DNA of 64,000 nt, from the NCBI GenBank assembly GCA_019856515.1, contig CP082230.1, positions 3,162,001 to 3,226,000 of the forward strand, read 5' to 3'. Each line of letters opens with the position of its first letter. Positions within the stretch are counted from its first letter, which is position 1. Source of the DNA: Prolixibacteraceae bacterium (GTDB lineage: Bacteria; Bacteroidota; Bacteroidia; Bacteroidales; Prolixibacteraceae). Both the position numbers and the translations under genes were made by a program. The notes below the pieces were generated by a model. It was not told the origin of the DNA and made no database searches. It was given only the letters and a program-made list of their open reading frames with translations. This document shows, piece by piece, positions 34,612 through 44,272 of the stretch.

Positions 34612-35007
34612 ATGGCAAAGAAAAAGATTGAGGTAGAGATGTATAGCTATGGAGAGTATACTGCATGGGATAGAGATAGCAAAGCATTACCGAAGCTATT
34701 AGATATAACCAATACCATCAAGGCTGACATTGGAACAGAGTTTGGTTATGTACTCATTATAAAAAAAGCAAAAGGCAAAAGGCTCTCATTTAGAATTGAA
34801 CATCCGCCATTCAAGGGAGACAATGGTAAGGTAGCTCCTCCATTTACGGGAGAGTACTTTATACGAACAAACAATTATCAATTCTTCTTGGGAGACTCTA
34901 TATGGGAACCTCTATATGATAAATTAGGAAGTTGGAAACTATATACTTATATTGATGGTGAACTAATTGCATCAAAAGATTTGAAACTGATTGCAAAACA
35001 CATCTAA
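34612..35007 (+). CDS. DUF3859-like small protein
   Basis: 131 residues, no signal peptide. The body reads like DUF3859: EMYSYGEYTAWDRDSKALPK, EFGYVLIIKKAKGKRLSFRI, then EHPPF and PPFTGEYFIRT, and a last part with GSWKLYTYIDGELIASKDL. The role of the family is not known. It is 12 bp before the fucosidase gene and probably co-transcribed, though a functional tie is not evident. Confidence 0.6.
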   Translation: MAKKKIEVEMYSYGEYTAWDRDSKALPKLLDITNTIKADIGTEFGYVLIIKKAKGKRLSFRIEHPPFKGDNGKVAPPFTGEYFIRTNNYQFFLGDSIWEPLYDKLGSWKLYTYIDGELIASKDLKLIAKHI

Positions 35008-35019
35008 ATTTAAGTATAC

Positions 35020-37092
35020 ATGAGAAAACTAACGACGATTCTATTGGCACTGCTATTTATACAGTGTACACACACACCTGCGCCCGAGAAATTAGGGCCT
35101 ACACCCGCACCTAGGCAGTTAGCATGGCAAGAGATGGAATTCTATGCGTTTATCCATTTTAGCATGAACACATTTACGGATGACGAGTGGGGTTATGGCG
35201 ACAAAAGTCCTAAACTCTTTAATCCGACAGATCTTGACTGTAGACAGTGGGCTCGGGTTTGTAAAGAGGCAGGAATGAAGGGAATCATTCTTACGGCAAA
35301 ACATCATGACGGATTTTGTTTATGGCCAACCAATACAACAGACTATTCCATAAAGCAATCTCCATGGAGAGATGGACAAGGAGATTTGGTTAAAGAACTT
35401 CGTGAAGCGTGCGACGAATATGGTTTAAAACTAGGTATCTATCTTTCCCCTTGGGATAGAAATAATAAAGCCTATGGAACGCCTGAATACATCAATATCT
35501 TTAGAGATCAGCTAAGAGAACTGCTTACGCAATACGGAGATGTATTCGAAGTATGGTTTGATGGTGCTAATGGAGGAGATGGTTATTATGGTGGCGCAAG
35601 AGAGAAGAGAAAGATCGATAGAAAAACATATTACGATTGGGAAAACACCTATAAGATTGTTAGAGAGCTTCAACCGAATGCATGTCTTTTTAGTGATGCA
35701 GGCCCTGATGTAAGATGGGTGGGTACTGAAGAAGGCTTTGCCAATAAAACCAACTGGAGTACATTAAGAAGAGACGAAGTATGGCCTGGATGGCCTCACT
35801 ATGTACAACTTAGGTCAGGACATGAAGATGGTAACTACTGGGTACCAGCAGAAGTAAACACCTCTATTCGCCCAGGGTGGTTCTATCATAAAAAAGAAGA
35901 TAACAAAGTGAAGACATTGCCTCACTTAATGGATATCTATTATCATTCGATTGGTCGTAATGGTACATTCCTTCTGAACCTTCCATTAGATAGAAGAGGG
36001 CAGATTCACCCAACCGATGTAAAGCAATTGGTAGCTTTAGGGAAGCAGATTAAGGCAGATTTCCATGATGAAGTATCTAAGTCAGCAAAAACTATCACCG
36101 CTTCAAATGTTAGAGGTAATTCAGAAACGTTTGGAACACAAACACTGCTTGATAACGATTTAAATACCTATTGGGCAACTGACGACACCATCTCGTCTGC
36201 TTTAATAACCATGACATTTGACCAACCGGTGACATTTAACCGTGTCTTATTACAAGAAAATATTCAGTTGGGCCAACGCGTACAGAAGTTCAGTGTGGAA
36301 ATATGGAAAGACAATCGTTGGAAAGAGATTGCACAAGAGACAACGATAGGGTATAAACGTATCCTTAGAACCCCCAATATGAATACAACGAAGGTTCGTA
36401 TTATGATTGAGAAGTCCAAAGGAGCTATTACACTTTCGAAAGCAGCACTATATTTAGCCCCGGCACTACTCGTTGAACCTCGTATGTTTAGAACAAAAGA
36501 CGGAATGGTTTATATCATTGCACCAGACCAAGAGTCTGAGATATACTACACGGTTAATAGTTCGAATCCGATCAAAAATGAAAAGAGATATACAGTACCT
36601 TTTAAATTAGATCACAAAGCCATGGTTAGTGCAAGGATAAAAGATCCTAAGAGTGGGAAATATAGTCCTATTACTTCGAAGCTTTTCGATATTCCTGCCA
36701 CACAATGGATAGTTAATGATAATAATGTATCTCATTTTGAGAGAATAGTTAACGGTCAAGATCACAACTATGGAATGATTGAAGATAATAAACAAGGAAT
36801 GGTTATCGACTTAGGACAAGTCTATCATGTCAGCGGATTTAGATACCTTCCTATTCAAGACCGTTGGAGTTTGAATTTTATCAATAAATATGAGTTTTAT
36901 GTAAGTCTTAATGGTAAGAGTTGGGGCAAGCCTGTTTTAAAAGGAAGTTTCGATAACATTCGCAACCACCCTATCATTCAAAGTAGAGTAGGGGCAGACA
37001 AGAAGGGACGTTATATCAAGTTCGTTCCTATAGAAACGATTGATCACATGAACAAAGCAACCATCGCAAGGTTTGATGTGCTCACTAAGTAA
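35020..37092 (+). CDS. Alpha-L-fucosidase, GH29, with F5/8 type C domains
   Basis: 690 residues. Lipoprotein-type signal ends LLFIQC. The catalytic domain spans about 25-350: FIHFSMNTFTDDEWGYGDKS, GIILTAKHHDGFCLWPT, and EVWFDGANGG with the nucleophile at Asp181. It is followed by a galactose-binding-like (F5/8 type C) domain at about 355-475, a chitobiase-C-like segment (IYYTVNSSNPIKNEKRYTVP) near 505-555, and a second F5/8-like domain to the end. The WFDGANGG context fits the GH29-B group acting on branched alpha-1,3/1,4 fucosides, which is inference. It probably acts on algal or animal glycans outside the cytoplasm. Confidence 0.88.
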   Translation: MRKLTTILLALLFIQCTHTPAPEKLGPTPAPRQLAWQEMEFYAFIHFSMNTFTDDEWGYGDKSPKLFNPTDLDCRQWARVCKEAGMKGIILTAKHHDGFCLWPTNTTDYSIKQSPWRDGQGDLVKELREACDEYGLKLGIYLSPWDRNNKAYGTPEYINIFRDQLRELLTQYGDVFEVWFDGANGGDGYYGGAREKRKIDRKTYYDWENTYKIVRELQPNACLFSDAGPDVRWVGTEEGFANKTNWSTLRRDEVWPGWPHYVQLRSGHEDGNYWVPAEVNTSIRPGWFYHKKEDNKVKTLPHLMDIYYHSIGRNGTFLLNLPLDRRGQIHPTDVKQLVALGKQIKADFHDEVSKSAKTITASNVRGNSETFGTQTLLDNDLNTYWATDDTISSALITMTFDQPVTFNRVLLQENIQLGQRVQKFSVEIWKDNRWKEIAQETTIGYKRILRTPNMNTTKVRIMIEKSKGAITLSKAALYLAPALLVEPRMFRTKDGMVYIIAPDQESEIYYTVNSSNPIKNEKRYTVPFKLDHKAMVSARIKDPKSGKYSPITSKLFDIPATQWIVNDNNVSHFERIVNGQDHNYGMIEDNKQGMVIDLGQVYHVSGFRYLPIQDRWSLNFINKYEFYVSLNGKSWGKPVLKGSFDNIRNHPIIQSRVGADKKGRYIKFVPIETIDHMNKATIARFDVLTK

Positions 37093-37096
37093 TCAT

Positions 37097-37142
37097 AAAA
37101 AAAGTGAGGCTGCCTTCTTTAATAGGGCAGCCTCACTTTTTT
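37097..37142. terminator. Terminator after the fucosidase gene
   Basis: AAAAAAAGTGAGGCTGCC and GGCAGCCTCACTTTTTT form a near-perfect 17-bp stem and serve the convergent cation transporter gene as well. Confidence 0.9.
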
Positions 37143-37152
37143 ATGAAATTAT

Positions 37153-38079
37153 TTAATTACAGTGTGAATCAGAACATCCTATATTAGGTAGTTCCATCTC
37201 AATGGTTGCATGTCCAATACCGTGATGCTCTAAGTCATGTTTTATCTCCTTCCGCAGAATAATCAGTTCACCCATTGTTGCATCACAACTATTCAGCTCA
37301 ATATGTCCTGTTAATGAAACTAAGGTGCTACTAATAGGCCAAATATGGATGTGGTGTGCCTCTTTAACACGTGGATCTTTCTCTAGAATAGATTTTATCT
37401 CTTCATAATCAATATCCCTTGGTACTGCATCAAGTACCAAACGAATGCTCTCTTTTAACAGGCTGTAGGTACTTATAGCTATGATAGCAGCGATCACCAA
37501 ACTAATGGTTGGATCTATCCATGTATATCCCGTATATTTAATCATTACACCAGAAACTACAACCCCTACAGATACCAATGCATCCACAAGTAGGTGTACA
37601 AAAGCTCCTCTAATATTGATATCCTTCTTCTGGTCCTTGAAAAACAAGAAAGCGGAGATTCCATTAATCAAAACACCTATAGCAGCCACAATAATAACCC
37701 CATTTCCATTAATAACAACAGGAGATTGAAATCGTTCAATCGACTCCCATGCGATAGTTACAACAACAAAGCAGAGGACCACAGCATTAATAAAGGAGGC
37801 TAATATCGTACCTTTCTTATACCCATAAGTAAATTGATTGGTTCGAACTTTCTGTGCTAAACGAAGTCCAAACCAAGATAATAATAGGCTTCCAACATCT
37901 GACAAGTTATGTGTAGCGTCCGATATCAAAGCCAAAGAATTAGTTGAAATTCCAATAGCATATTCAACTATCGTAAAACCAATATTAAGGAAAATCCCTA
38001 ACTTAAAAGCGTTGCCAATACGGTCTGGTAAAGATGCATGGTCATGGGAGTTTCCCCCTCCTGAATGAGAATGTGCCAT
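37153..38079 (-). CDS. Cation diffusion facilitator (CzcD/ZitB-type Zn2+ exporter)
   Basis: 308 residues, six TM helices. A His-rich N-terminus (MAHSHSGGGNSHDH) precedes TM1. The TM2 motif is SDATHNLSD and the TM5 motif is HLLVDALVS, giving the His/Asp site of zinc-selective CDF proteins. The cytosolic C-terminal domain (about 215-300) contains KEAHHIHIWPISSTLVSLTG. The C-terminus CSDSHCN has extra possible metal ligands. It exports Zn2+ or a similar ion in exchange for protons. Single gene with terminators on both sides. Confidence 0.92.
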   Translation of the reverse strand: MAHSHSGGGNSHDHASLPDRIGNAFKLGIFLNIGFTIVEYAIGISTNSLALISDATHNLSDVGSLLLSWFGLRLAQKVRTNQFTYGYKKGTILASFINAVVLCFVVVTIAWESIERFQSPVVINGNGVIIVAAIGVLINGISAFLFFKDQKKDINIRGAFVHLLVDALVSVGVVVSGVMIKYTGYTWIDPTISLVIAAIIAISTYSLLKESIRLVLDAVPRDIDYEEIKSILEKDPRVKEAHHIHIWPISSTLVSLTGHIELNSCDATMGELIILRKEIKHDLEHHGIGHATIEMELPNIGCSDSHCN

Positions 38080-38161
38080 ATTTTGAACTATTATTCATTT
38101 TATTTATTACCTAAAGATAATTATTCTAAATAACACCGCCATTCTAAATAGAGTAAAAACA

Positions 38162-38194
38162 ACAAAGGCTACCTTTGGGTGAGGTAGCCTTTGT
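38162..38194 (-). terminator. Terminator of the purine permease operon
   Basis: ACAAAGGCTACCT (38162-38174) pairs perfectly with AGGTAGCCTTTGT (38182-38194), 35 bp after the permease stop on the minus strand. Confidence 0.8.
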
Positions 38195-38228
38195 GAATTA
38201 TAATATTATGAATTGTATTGCTCGATAA

Positions 38229-39539
38229 TTACATCGCATCAACAATAAATTTTCCAATAAACAATAGAGCTAAAACTACCGTTACCATACTTACATCCTT
38301 ATATTTTCCTGTGAAAACTTTCAAGAAAACATATGAGATCAAACCAAATACAATACCTTCTGCAATAGAGTAAGTAAATGGCATCATTACCATGGTAAAG
38401 AAAGCTGGAATAGCCTCTGTAAAATCATCCAAATCAATGCTCTTAATAGGAGTGACCATCATTACACCAACGATGATAAGTGCTGGTGCAGTAGCTGCTC
38501 CAGGAACCATCAAGAAGATAGGTGCCAAGAAAAGAGAGATGAAGAACATACCTGCTGTCGATAATGCCGTAAGACCTGTACGACCACCTTCAGCCACACC
38601 TGCTGCACTCTCAACAAAAGTAGTTACTGTAGAAGTTCCTAAGAATGCACCTACTGTAGTACCTACAGAGTCAGCAAAAAGTGCTTGCTTTACATTTGGA
38701 ATACGTCCATCTTTATCTAACATATCTGCTTTGGTGGTTACACCGATTAGTGTACCTACAGTATCAAACATATCCACAAAAAGGAACGTAAAAAGAACAG
38801 TTACCATTGAGAAGATTCCCTCTGCTGAGTTTAACCAATCCCACTGGAACTTAAACATTATAGGCTCTAGAGAAGGAACCGAGAAGTCGATATCATTAGG
38901 TACAATTGTAACGCCCATTGGAATACCAATAATCGTTGCAATGAACAATCCGATTAGAATAGCTCCCCTTACGTTACGAGCCAAAAGAACTCCCGTGATA
39001 AACACTCCTAATAAAGCTACGACAGCAGAAGCAGAAGTAATATCGCCAAGACCAACTAATGTTGCATCATTTGCAACCACGATACCTGCGTTCTTCATAC
39101 CAATCAAAGCAATGAAAAGACCGATACCTACAGAGATGGCATGTTTAATATTCTTAGGGATAGAGTTAATAATCAACTCACGAATATTAAATGCGGTCAT
39201 CAATAGGAAGATGATACCTTCAAGGAAAACTGCAGTCAAAGCGAATTCCCAATCATGTCCCATAGACAAACATACACCAAAAGCGAAAAATGCATTTAGT
39301 CCCATACCTGGAGCCAAAGCAAAAGGTAGTTTGGCAACCAATGCCATTACCAGAGTAGCCACAACAGCAGATAGAGCAGAAGCTGTAAATACAGCACCCT
39401 TATCCATTCCACAAGCACTAAGAATATCTGGGTTCACAGCCAAGATATAGGCCATGGTCATAAATGTTGTAATACCTGCTAGGATCTCTGTTTTAACAGT
39501 AGTTCCATTCTCTTTTAACTTAAAAAACTTCTCTAACAT
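38229..39539 (-). CDS. NCS2-family guanine/hypoxanthine (or adenine) permease
   Basis: 436 residues, about 12-14 TM segments. Family marks: MLEKFFKLKENGTTVKTEIL, GITTFMTMAYILAVNP, ALAPGMGLNAFFAF (the QH-equivalent half-helix region of the AzgA/PbuG group), FVDMFDTVGTLIGV and GTSTVTTFVESAAGVAEGGR. It imports purine bases with protons across the inner membrane. The outer-membrane gene directly upstream (54 bp) gives a matched outer and inner membrane pair for purines or nucleosides. A long ORF on the opposite strand is a shadow. Confidence 0.93.
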   Translation of the reverse strand: MLEKFFKLKENGTTVKTEILAGITTFMTMAYILAVNPDILSACGMDKGAVFTASALSAVVATLVMALVAKLPFALAPGMGLNAFFAFGVCLSMGHDWEFALTAVFLEGIIFLLMTAFNIRELIINSIPKNIKHAISVGIGLFIALIGMKNAGIVVANDATLVGLGDITSASAVVALLGVFITGVLLARNVRGAILIGLFIATIIGIPMGVTIVPNDIDFSVPSLEPIMFKFQWDWLNSAEGIFSMVTVLFTFLFVDMFDTVGTLIGVTTKADMLDKDGRIPNVKQALFADSVGTTVGAFLGTSTVTTFVESAAGVAEGGRTGLTALSTAGMFFISLFLAPIFLMVPGAATAPALIIVGVMMVTPIKSIDLDDFTEAIPAFFTMVMMPFTYSIAEGIVFGLISYVFLKVFTGKYKDVSMVTVVLALLFIGKFIVDAM

Positions 39540-39593
39540 CTCTATGATTTTTTTGAAGGTTGCGAAAGTAATGATTTTGTATTAAATCCGAAA

Positions 39594-40295
39594 TTAGAAT
39601 GTCCACTTAACGGCTACGGTTGGGTTAACCATAAAACCTTCGTTGTATGCAAAGTTCGAACTCATCTCAATCTCCGATCCTACAGAGAAGTTTTTATTTA
39701 CATTATACCAGAATTGAGGCTCTGTAATAAATACATAGTGTGTCGTCTTATCTCCCATATTGAAATCTTCTTTCCAAAAGTCAGCAAAACCAGTCATAGA
39801 GAATTTATTCTTAAAGAAATTCAGATTCCAAACACCTGTAATCTGGAATGAAGCATCATGTTTATCTTGAATCCACTTGTAGTTAAGCGATAATGTAAAG
39901 ATCTTAGAAAAGTCTGTGCTAGACCAAGTATATTGACCCCCAGCTAAAACAGCGTTTTCAATTGCGAAGGCATTGTAACTACTATTAGTAGCATCTGTAG
40001 GTTTAACTACAACTCCACCATTATACTCTACTCTTGGCTCGAATGCACAATCCTTTGAGATCTTAAAACTACGAGCAATCTCCCAGTATGCTTGACTAAT
40101 ACCATTGAAGTCGTTCGCACCATAGTCCATGTCAATAAAGAAGAAAGTAGATCCCCACTTATCCAATTTGAACATCTCAACGGTAGAGGTAAGATACTGT
40201 CTTCCTTCACCTAAGTCATAGTGTAACTGCACGTTCTGCGATTTAGCAGATAGAACTCCAATAAAAAGGGCGATAAAAATAGATAGCTTTTTCAT
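39594..40295 (-). CDS. DUF5020-family outer-membrane channel (Tsx-like)
   Basis: 233 residues with signal peptide MKKLSIFIALFIGVLSAKSQ. Strand-rich throughout, with VQLHYDLGEGRQYLTSTVEM at the start, FFFIDMDYGANDFNGISQAY, and a final NPTVAVKWTF. It is related to Tsx nucleoside channels. It is the first gene of the operon with the purine permease, consistent with uptake of nucleosides or bases across the outer membrane. Confidence 0.85.
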   Translation of the reverse strand: MKKLSIFIALFIGVLSAKSQNVQLHYDLGEGRQYLTSTVEMFKLDKWGSTFFFIDMDYGANDFNGISQAYWEIARSFKISKDCAFEPRVEYNGGVVVKPTDATNSSYNAFAIENAVLAGGQYTWSSTDFSKIFTLSLNYKWIQDKHDASFQITGVWNLNFFKNKFSMTGFADFWKEDFNMGDKTTHYVFITEPQFWYNVNKNFSVGSEIEMSSNFAYNEGFMVNPTVAVKWTF

Positions 40296-40826
40296 TGTTT
40301 ATTGTTTAAGCTTTTATTAAATTAAAAATGGATTAGAAACGCTGCAAAAGTAAAAATTCGTCCATCACACATTTATGATTTGTTTAAAAGAAACAGCCTT
40401 GTTAATAATTTGGTAACACTACGTTTTGAAATTATTAAAGCCCTATTTTTTAATATGTCTACAATGTTAATTCTATACTTTTTCTTCAGTACCCCCCTTA
40501 ATTCTTTAGGACTATCTCAGATAAAAAATGCAATAGCGGATTGAATAATCAACTACAAAAAAATATTCATGTAAATATTATATTATACAACATCATTTCA
40601 TAAATTTGCTTTAAACCCAAGTCTATCATGGAAGCAATACTCTTTGAAGTGTGAGATAATCTATCAGAGCTTGTGAATATATTTTGTTTAGGCAAACCAC
40701 AAAAATGGAAACACCGCTTTACTTACAGTGATATTCTTTAATAAAGGATAAACAATAAAGTACGATCGGATATAGTTCATTTCATGATTTGATTTGGTAT
40801 ATAAGATCATATAATATAAATCAAGA
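40296..40826. other. Gene-free stretch between the purine operon and ispD
   Basis: 531 bp. On the minus strand TACTTTTG (40345-40352) fits the TAnnTTTG element and lies 50 bp before the channel gene start at 40295; no -33 TTTG at the usual distance. No purine-riboswitch-like conserved core was seen. At 40678-40808 lies copy B of a dispersed repeat, listed separately. Confidence 0.5.
40678..40808. repeat. Dispersed intergenic repeat (copy B)
   Basis: Resembles 9465-9592 (copy A) over about 130 bp, including ATTTTGTTTAGGCA, AAATGGAAACACCGCTTTAC, AAAGGATAAACAA and TTCATTTCATGATTTGATTT followed by GGTATA. It ends about 20 bp before the ispD start. An inverted end-like sequence (ATACCAATTGAATTATGAAA) lies at 41629-41650 after ispD. 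Confidence 0.55.
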
Positions 40827-41486
40827 ATGGAAAGAACAGTCGTTATTGTAGCAGGAGGCAGTGGAACAAGAATGGGAGCAAATTGTCCCAAACAGTTCCT
40901 AGAAGTAAATGGAAAAGCTATTCTTGAGCACACAATGAGTTGCTTTTATCAATTTGATCGCAATATGGAGATGATTATCGTACTACCCAAAGATCAAATC
41001 GATATCTGGTCACAATATTGTAAAGAGAATAAACTAGAGATCCCTCATATGGTTATCCATGGTGGAGAAAGCCGATTTCACTCCGTGAAGAATGGACTCT
41101 CGATGGTAAAAAAAAGAGGTGTAGTTGCTATTCATGATGGCGTTCGACCTTGTGTCTCTCAGTTGACTCTACATCGCTGCTTTGATGAAGCCACTACAAA
41201 TGGTGCGGTAGTACCTGTAGTTGCTCTTGTAGACTCCATAAGGCAGCTTAAAGGAGATAAATCCACCGCTGTGGATAGAAGTCAATATGCTTTAGTACAA
41301 ACCCCACAAACATTTCAATGGGATATCATATCCAATGCATACAAGCAGAATTTTGACCCTCTTTTTACCGATGATGCATCTGTTGTAGAAAAACTAGGGG
41401 TGGAGATGGTCTTAGTCGAAGGGAATAGAGAGAACATAAAAGTTACAACCCCTGCTGATCTTAAATGGATTGTGCCATTCCTTTAA
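40827..41486 (+). CDS. ispD: 2-C-methyl-D-erythritol 4-phosphate cytidylyltransferase
   Basis: 219 residues. It joins CTP and MEP to give CDP-ME in the non-mevalonate isoprenoid pathway. The nucleotide-binding start VIVAGGSGTRMGANCPKQFL is diagnostic (the Gly-rich loop with Arg and Lys). AIHDGVRPCVS carries the Asp of the metal site, and TDDASVVEKLG, ENIKVTTPADL complete the fold. No other MEP pathway gene is adjacent. It has its own terminator. Confidence 0.95.
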   Translation: MERTVVIVAGGSGTRMGANCPKQFLEVNGKAILEHTMSCFYQFDRNMEMIIVLPKDQIDIWSQYCKENKLEIPHMVIHGGESRFHSVKNGLSMVKKRGVVAIHDGVRPCVSQLTLHRCFDEATTNGAVVPVVALVDSIRQLKGDKSTAVDRSQYALVQTPQTFQWDIISNAYKQNFDPLFTDDASVVEKLGVEMVLVEGNRENIKVTTPADLKWIVPFL

Positions 41487-41627
41487 GCATCATAACAATG
41501 TGTTAGACGGTTATATTTTATAGAGGCATAATGCAAAGGTGGTTCACGCAGATTCTTGAAATGTCTTTATTAAATTAGTTCGTGTTCCACAAGTCACTTT
41601 TAAAATATTCCAATAGCAGCATACAGT

Positions 41628-41655
41628 TATACCAATTGAATTATGAAATGATATC
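41628..41655. repeat. End-like fragment of the dispersed repeat (inverted)
   Basis: ATACCAATTGAATTATGAAA (plus TGATAT) matches, in inverse orientation, the right ends of copies A and B. It is placed on the far side of ispD from copy B. Confidence 0.45.
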
Positions 41656-41657
41656 AT

Positions 41658-41704
41658 AAAAAAAGGTAGTATTTGTATGATCACACAAATACTACCTTTT
41701 TTTT
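41658..41704. terminator. Bidirectional terminator between ispD and GH20 genes
   Basis: AAAGGTAGTATTTGT and ACAAATACTACCTTT form a perfect stem flanked by A and T runs. Confidence 0.9.
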
Positions 41705-41765
41705 ATAATCCATCTGATTTTAAAAGAATTACGGATGATAATAAACACTCAAATTTAGTCTATTA

Positions 41766-43943
41766 TTATGACTTCTTTAGATAGACCTTACCTCTTGACC
41801 TGAGGGCTTTATTAAACTTCATATCTATAATAAGCATCCCTTCTTGGTTTGTCTTCACCTTAATCTTTTTGGTTCTCTTCGGATAAAGGGTTAGTTTCTG
41901 TGTTTTTCCCTTAGATTCATTAGATGTTCTGTAGGTCAACGTAGAGACACTCTTCACCCCCTTGTCAATCACTATCTCTATCTGATATGTCGTATTAGAC
42001 TCTAATCCTTTTTTGGTGCAATGTAGTTTCAGGTCTTCGTAAGTAAAAGTAATAATGGGCTCTATAAATATATCTTTAGATGTACACACTGAAGCCCGCC
42101 CCATTGGACTATATGTCACGTATTCAAACTTACTCCGATTACGACACTTAAACATTTTAGTATATTTCAGGCCATTAGTAAGAGGAGAGGAGCCATCTTC
42201 ACTGTATCTCACTTTTGCTTCTATATATGGTTTTTTGAAATATATAGAATCTGTACCCCTCCAATAGGGAATCGCACGAGGAATACGATAAGATATATCC
42301 TGATAATCTAGTCTATTTAAGTGGTAGAGACCTAATCTATCCATAAAAGATCGGAAGGCCTTATTTGAACTGTTGGTCCATCCTACTTCCGCAAGTGCAC
42401 AGATACGAGGATAGCTTTTATACCAGAACTGTATCTCTTCGGGTACTACAAACTCACTCCAAAGTGCTCCTGACACTCCTTTAATATTATTTTGATAAGC
42501 AGATGGGATATCCCACAGAGGATTATAGTTATAAACATCCTCTAATGTAACGACACCAGCCCAAGTATGTCCAGGCTCATTTTTGTTGTTGGACTCTTTC
42601 ATGTCGAAATAACAGTAAGGCCCTGGTGCCATAATAACATCTATATCTCTTTGGGCTGCTTCTATTCCTGGGGCGACCCCTTCCCAAGACATAATCATCG
42701 TTCCTTTAGGTAGATCACCTCCAAGAAGGATCTCATTCCAGCCAATAGGATTTTTTCCTTTACTATGAAGCATTTCTGTGATATGATGCACAAAGTCATT
42801 CTGTAGTGCTTTCTCATCTTTCAATTGATGATCCTTCATATATTTTTGGCATTTAGGACACTTTTTCCACTGACTGAAGCGAACTTCATCTCCTCCAAAA
42901 TGGATATATGGAGAGGGGAATATGGTCGCGATCTCAGTAAATATATCATCAAGTACCTTCAGACTATTCAGATTTGACGCACATACCACATCTCCTTCAA
43001 AAGGGTGTGGACAACATCCTAGTCCCAATGACCTATTTAGAGCTGTTGAATGACCAGGAACATCAATCTCTGGAATAATGCTTACACCTCTCAATGATGC
43101 GTACTTAACAAGGGTTTTTATCTGCTCCTGCGTATAATAGAAAGGGCCATAAGGGTCAGCATCTTCAGGTTGCCAGTTTTTTGCCTTTTTATGCCTATAA
43201 GGAGATATCTTCTCAGATATACCTCTCACGGAACCAATATTCATTAATTCAGGGTGGGATTTGATCTCAATTCTCCAACCTTGACTATCTGCAAGATGCA
43301 GGTGCAAAGTGTTCATTTTGTGTTGAGATAGTACATCCACATATTTTAATAGGAGAGGGAAAGGCATAAAATGTCGGCTTACATCTAACATCATTCCTCT
43401 ATAAGCAAAATGTGGTTTATCCTTTATGGTTACCGATGGCAATGTAACCAACTTTAGCTCATTCTCCTTTATCGTATCATCTGAGAAGACGGAAGGGGGT
43501 AAGAGTTGCAAAAATGTTTGTATCCCATAATAGACGGCTGAAGTACTTCCACCATCAATAGCAACTTTATTGTCTTTAACCTGAAGTGTATACTCCTCTT
43601 TTGAAAGCGACGGGTTTATACATAGTGTGATATCCCCCTTATTGGCTACATCTATTTTAACTCTCATCAATTTTGAAAGCTTTTCAACTAAATAGTTTGC
43701 CGTTGGAATCAATTCATTGGTACATCCAATGGAGTTAAGATCCCTTAGGTAGAATGATCTTCCCTCTTCTAGGTTTATTTCATTTACTTGGGGAACGAAA
43801 TGTTGCTTGATCTCCGACTTTGTAAATATACGTTCGGAAGATCGCATTGAACACGCAAATAATTGCAATGAGACAATAGCAATCACTGCATAGTTCCACA
43901 AACTTCGACTTGAAATTATCATAGCTCTTTGAACAGATTTCAT
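41766..43943 (-). CDS. Beta-N-acetylhexosaminidase, GH20, lipoprotein
   Basis: 725 residues; signal ends LQLFAC (Cys31), so it is a lipoprotein (Met8 is another possible start). Residues about 45-170 are the GH20b domain. The catalytic TIM barrel starts at about 175 with YRGMMLDVSRHF, then LHLHLADSQGWRIEIKSHPE, IIPEIDVPGHS, and YIHFGGDEVRF with the Asp352-Glu353 catalytic pair. A C-terminal beta domain (chitobiase-C-like, about 575-725) follows. It removes terminal GlcNAc or GalNAc. It is alone here, although the window also holds a GH29 fucosidase. Confidence 0.93.
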   Translation of the reverse strand: MKSVQRAMIISSRSLWNYAVIAIVSLQLFACSMRSSERIFTKSEIKQHFVPQVNEINLEEGRSFYLRDLNSIGCTNELIPTANYLVEKLSKLMRVKIDVANKGDITLCINPSLSKEEYTLQVKDNKVAIDGGSTSAVYYGIQTFLQLLPPSVFSDDTIKENELKLVTLPSVTIKDKPHFAYRGMMLDVSRHFMPFPLLLKYVDVLSQHKMNTLHLHLADSQGWRIEIKSHPELMNIGSVRGISEKISPYRHKKAKNWQPEDADPYGPFYYTQEQIKTLVKYASLRGVSIIPEIDVPGHSTALNRSLGLGCCPHPFEGDVVCASNLNSLKVLDDIFTEIATIFPSPYIHFGGDEVRFSQWKKCPKCQKYMKDHQLKDEKALQNDFVHHITEMLHSKGKNPIGWNEILLGGDLPKGTMIMSWEGVAPGIEAAQRDIDVIMAPGPYCYFDMKESNNKNEPGHTWAGVVTLEDVYNYNPLWDIPSAYQNNIKGVSGALWSEFVVPEEIQFWYKSYPRICALAEVGWTNSSNKAFRSFMDRLGLYHLNRLDYQDISYRIPRAIPYWRGTDSIYFKKPYIEAKVRYSEDGSSPLTNGLKYTKMFKCRNRSKFEYVTYSPMGRASVCTSKDIFIEPIITFTYEDLKLHCTKKGLESNTTYQIEIVIDKGVKSVSTLTYRTSNESKGKTQKLTLYPKRTKKIKVKTNQEGMLIIDMKFNKALRSRGKVYLKKS

Positions 43944-44272
43944 AGCGATATTATTTTGATTGGTATAGGAGATACTAATGTAGCTATTTCCACCCTAATA
44001 AAGTATAATTCAATGATATAATAAATTGGTTACATACAAAAAGAAGTTACCCTTATGGGTAACTTCTTTCTATAGTTCTTAAAGTGATGTGATAAGGAAA
44101 ATGGGAAAATGGTATCTCACAGTCCCTTTAGAGAAATATATAATAAAATGTAATATAGTTATTTAATTATTCAACTACAGCGTTAACTGCACTGCTAATT
44201 TAACAAAAAAAAGTAGTTAAACGAACTTTATTGCCTCTTATCAGTTAGATTTTAAAACATAAAAACAACAGG
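43944..44272. other. Divergent promoter region of the GH20 and comF genes with orphan hairpin
   Basis: 329 bp between divergent genes. The only clear structure is the hairpin at 44038-44069. Both promoters must lie here, but no TTTG-N19-TAnnTTTG match was found. Confidence 0.5.
44038..44069. terminator. Terminator-like hairpin between divergent genes
   Basis: AAAGAAGTTACCC and GGGTAACTTCTTT form a perfect 13-bp stem with loop TTAT. Flanking A and T residues make it look like a bidirectional terminator, but neither neighbouring gene ends here. Confidence 0.7.

Noticed and set aside
38392..39450. Long 352-codon ORF on the plus strand
   Set aside because: It lies entirely antisense to the NCS2 permease, whose motifs are clear. 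Its composition (Thr/Ile/Pro/Ser-rich) is what the reverse of a membrane protein gene gives.
40296..40400. Purine riboswitch before the channel/permease operon
   Set aside because: The conserved pseudoknot loops and core of the purine class could not be found on the minus strand.
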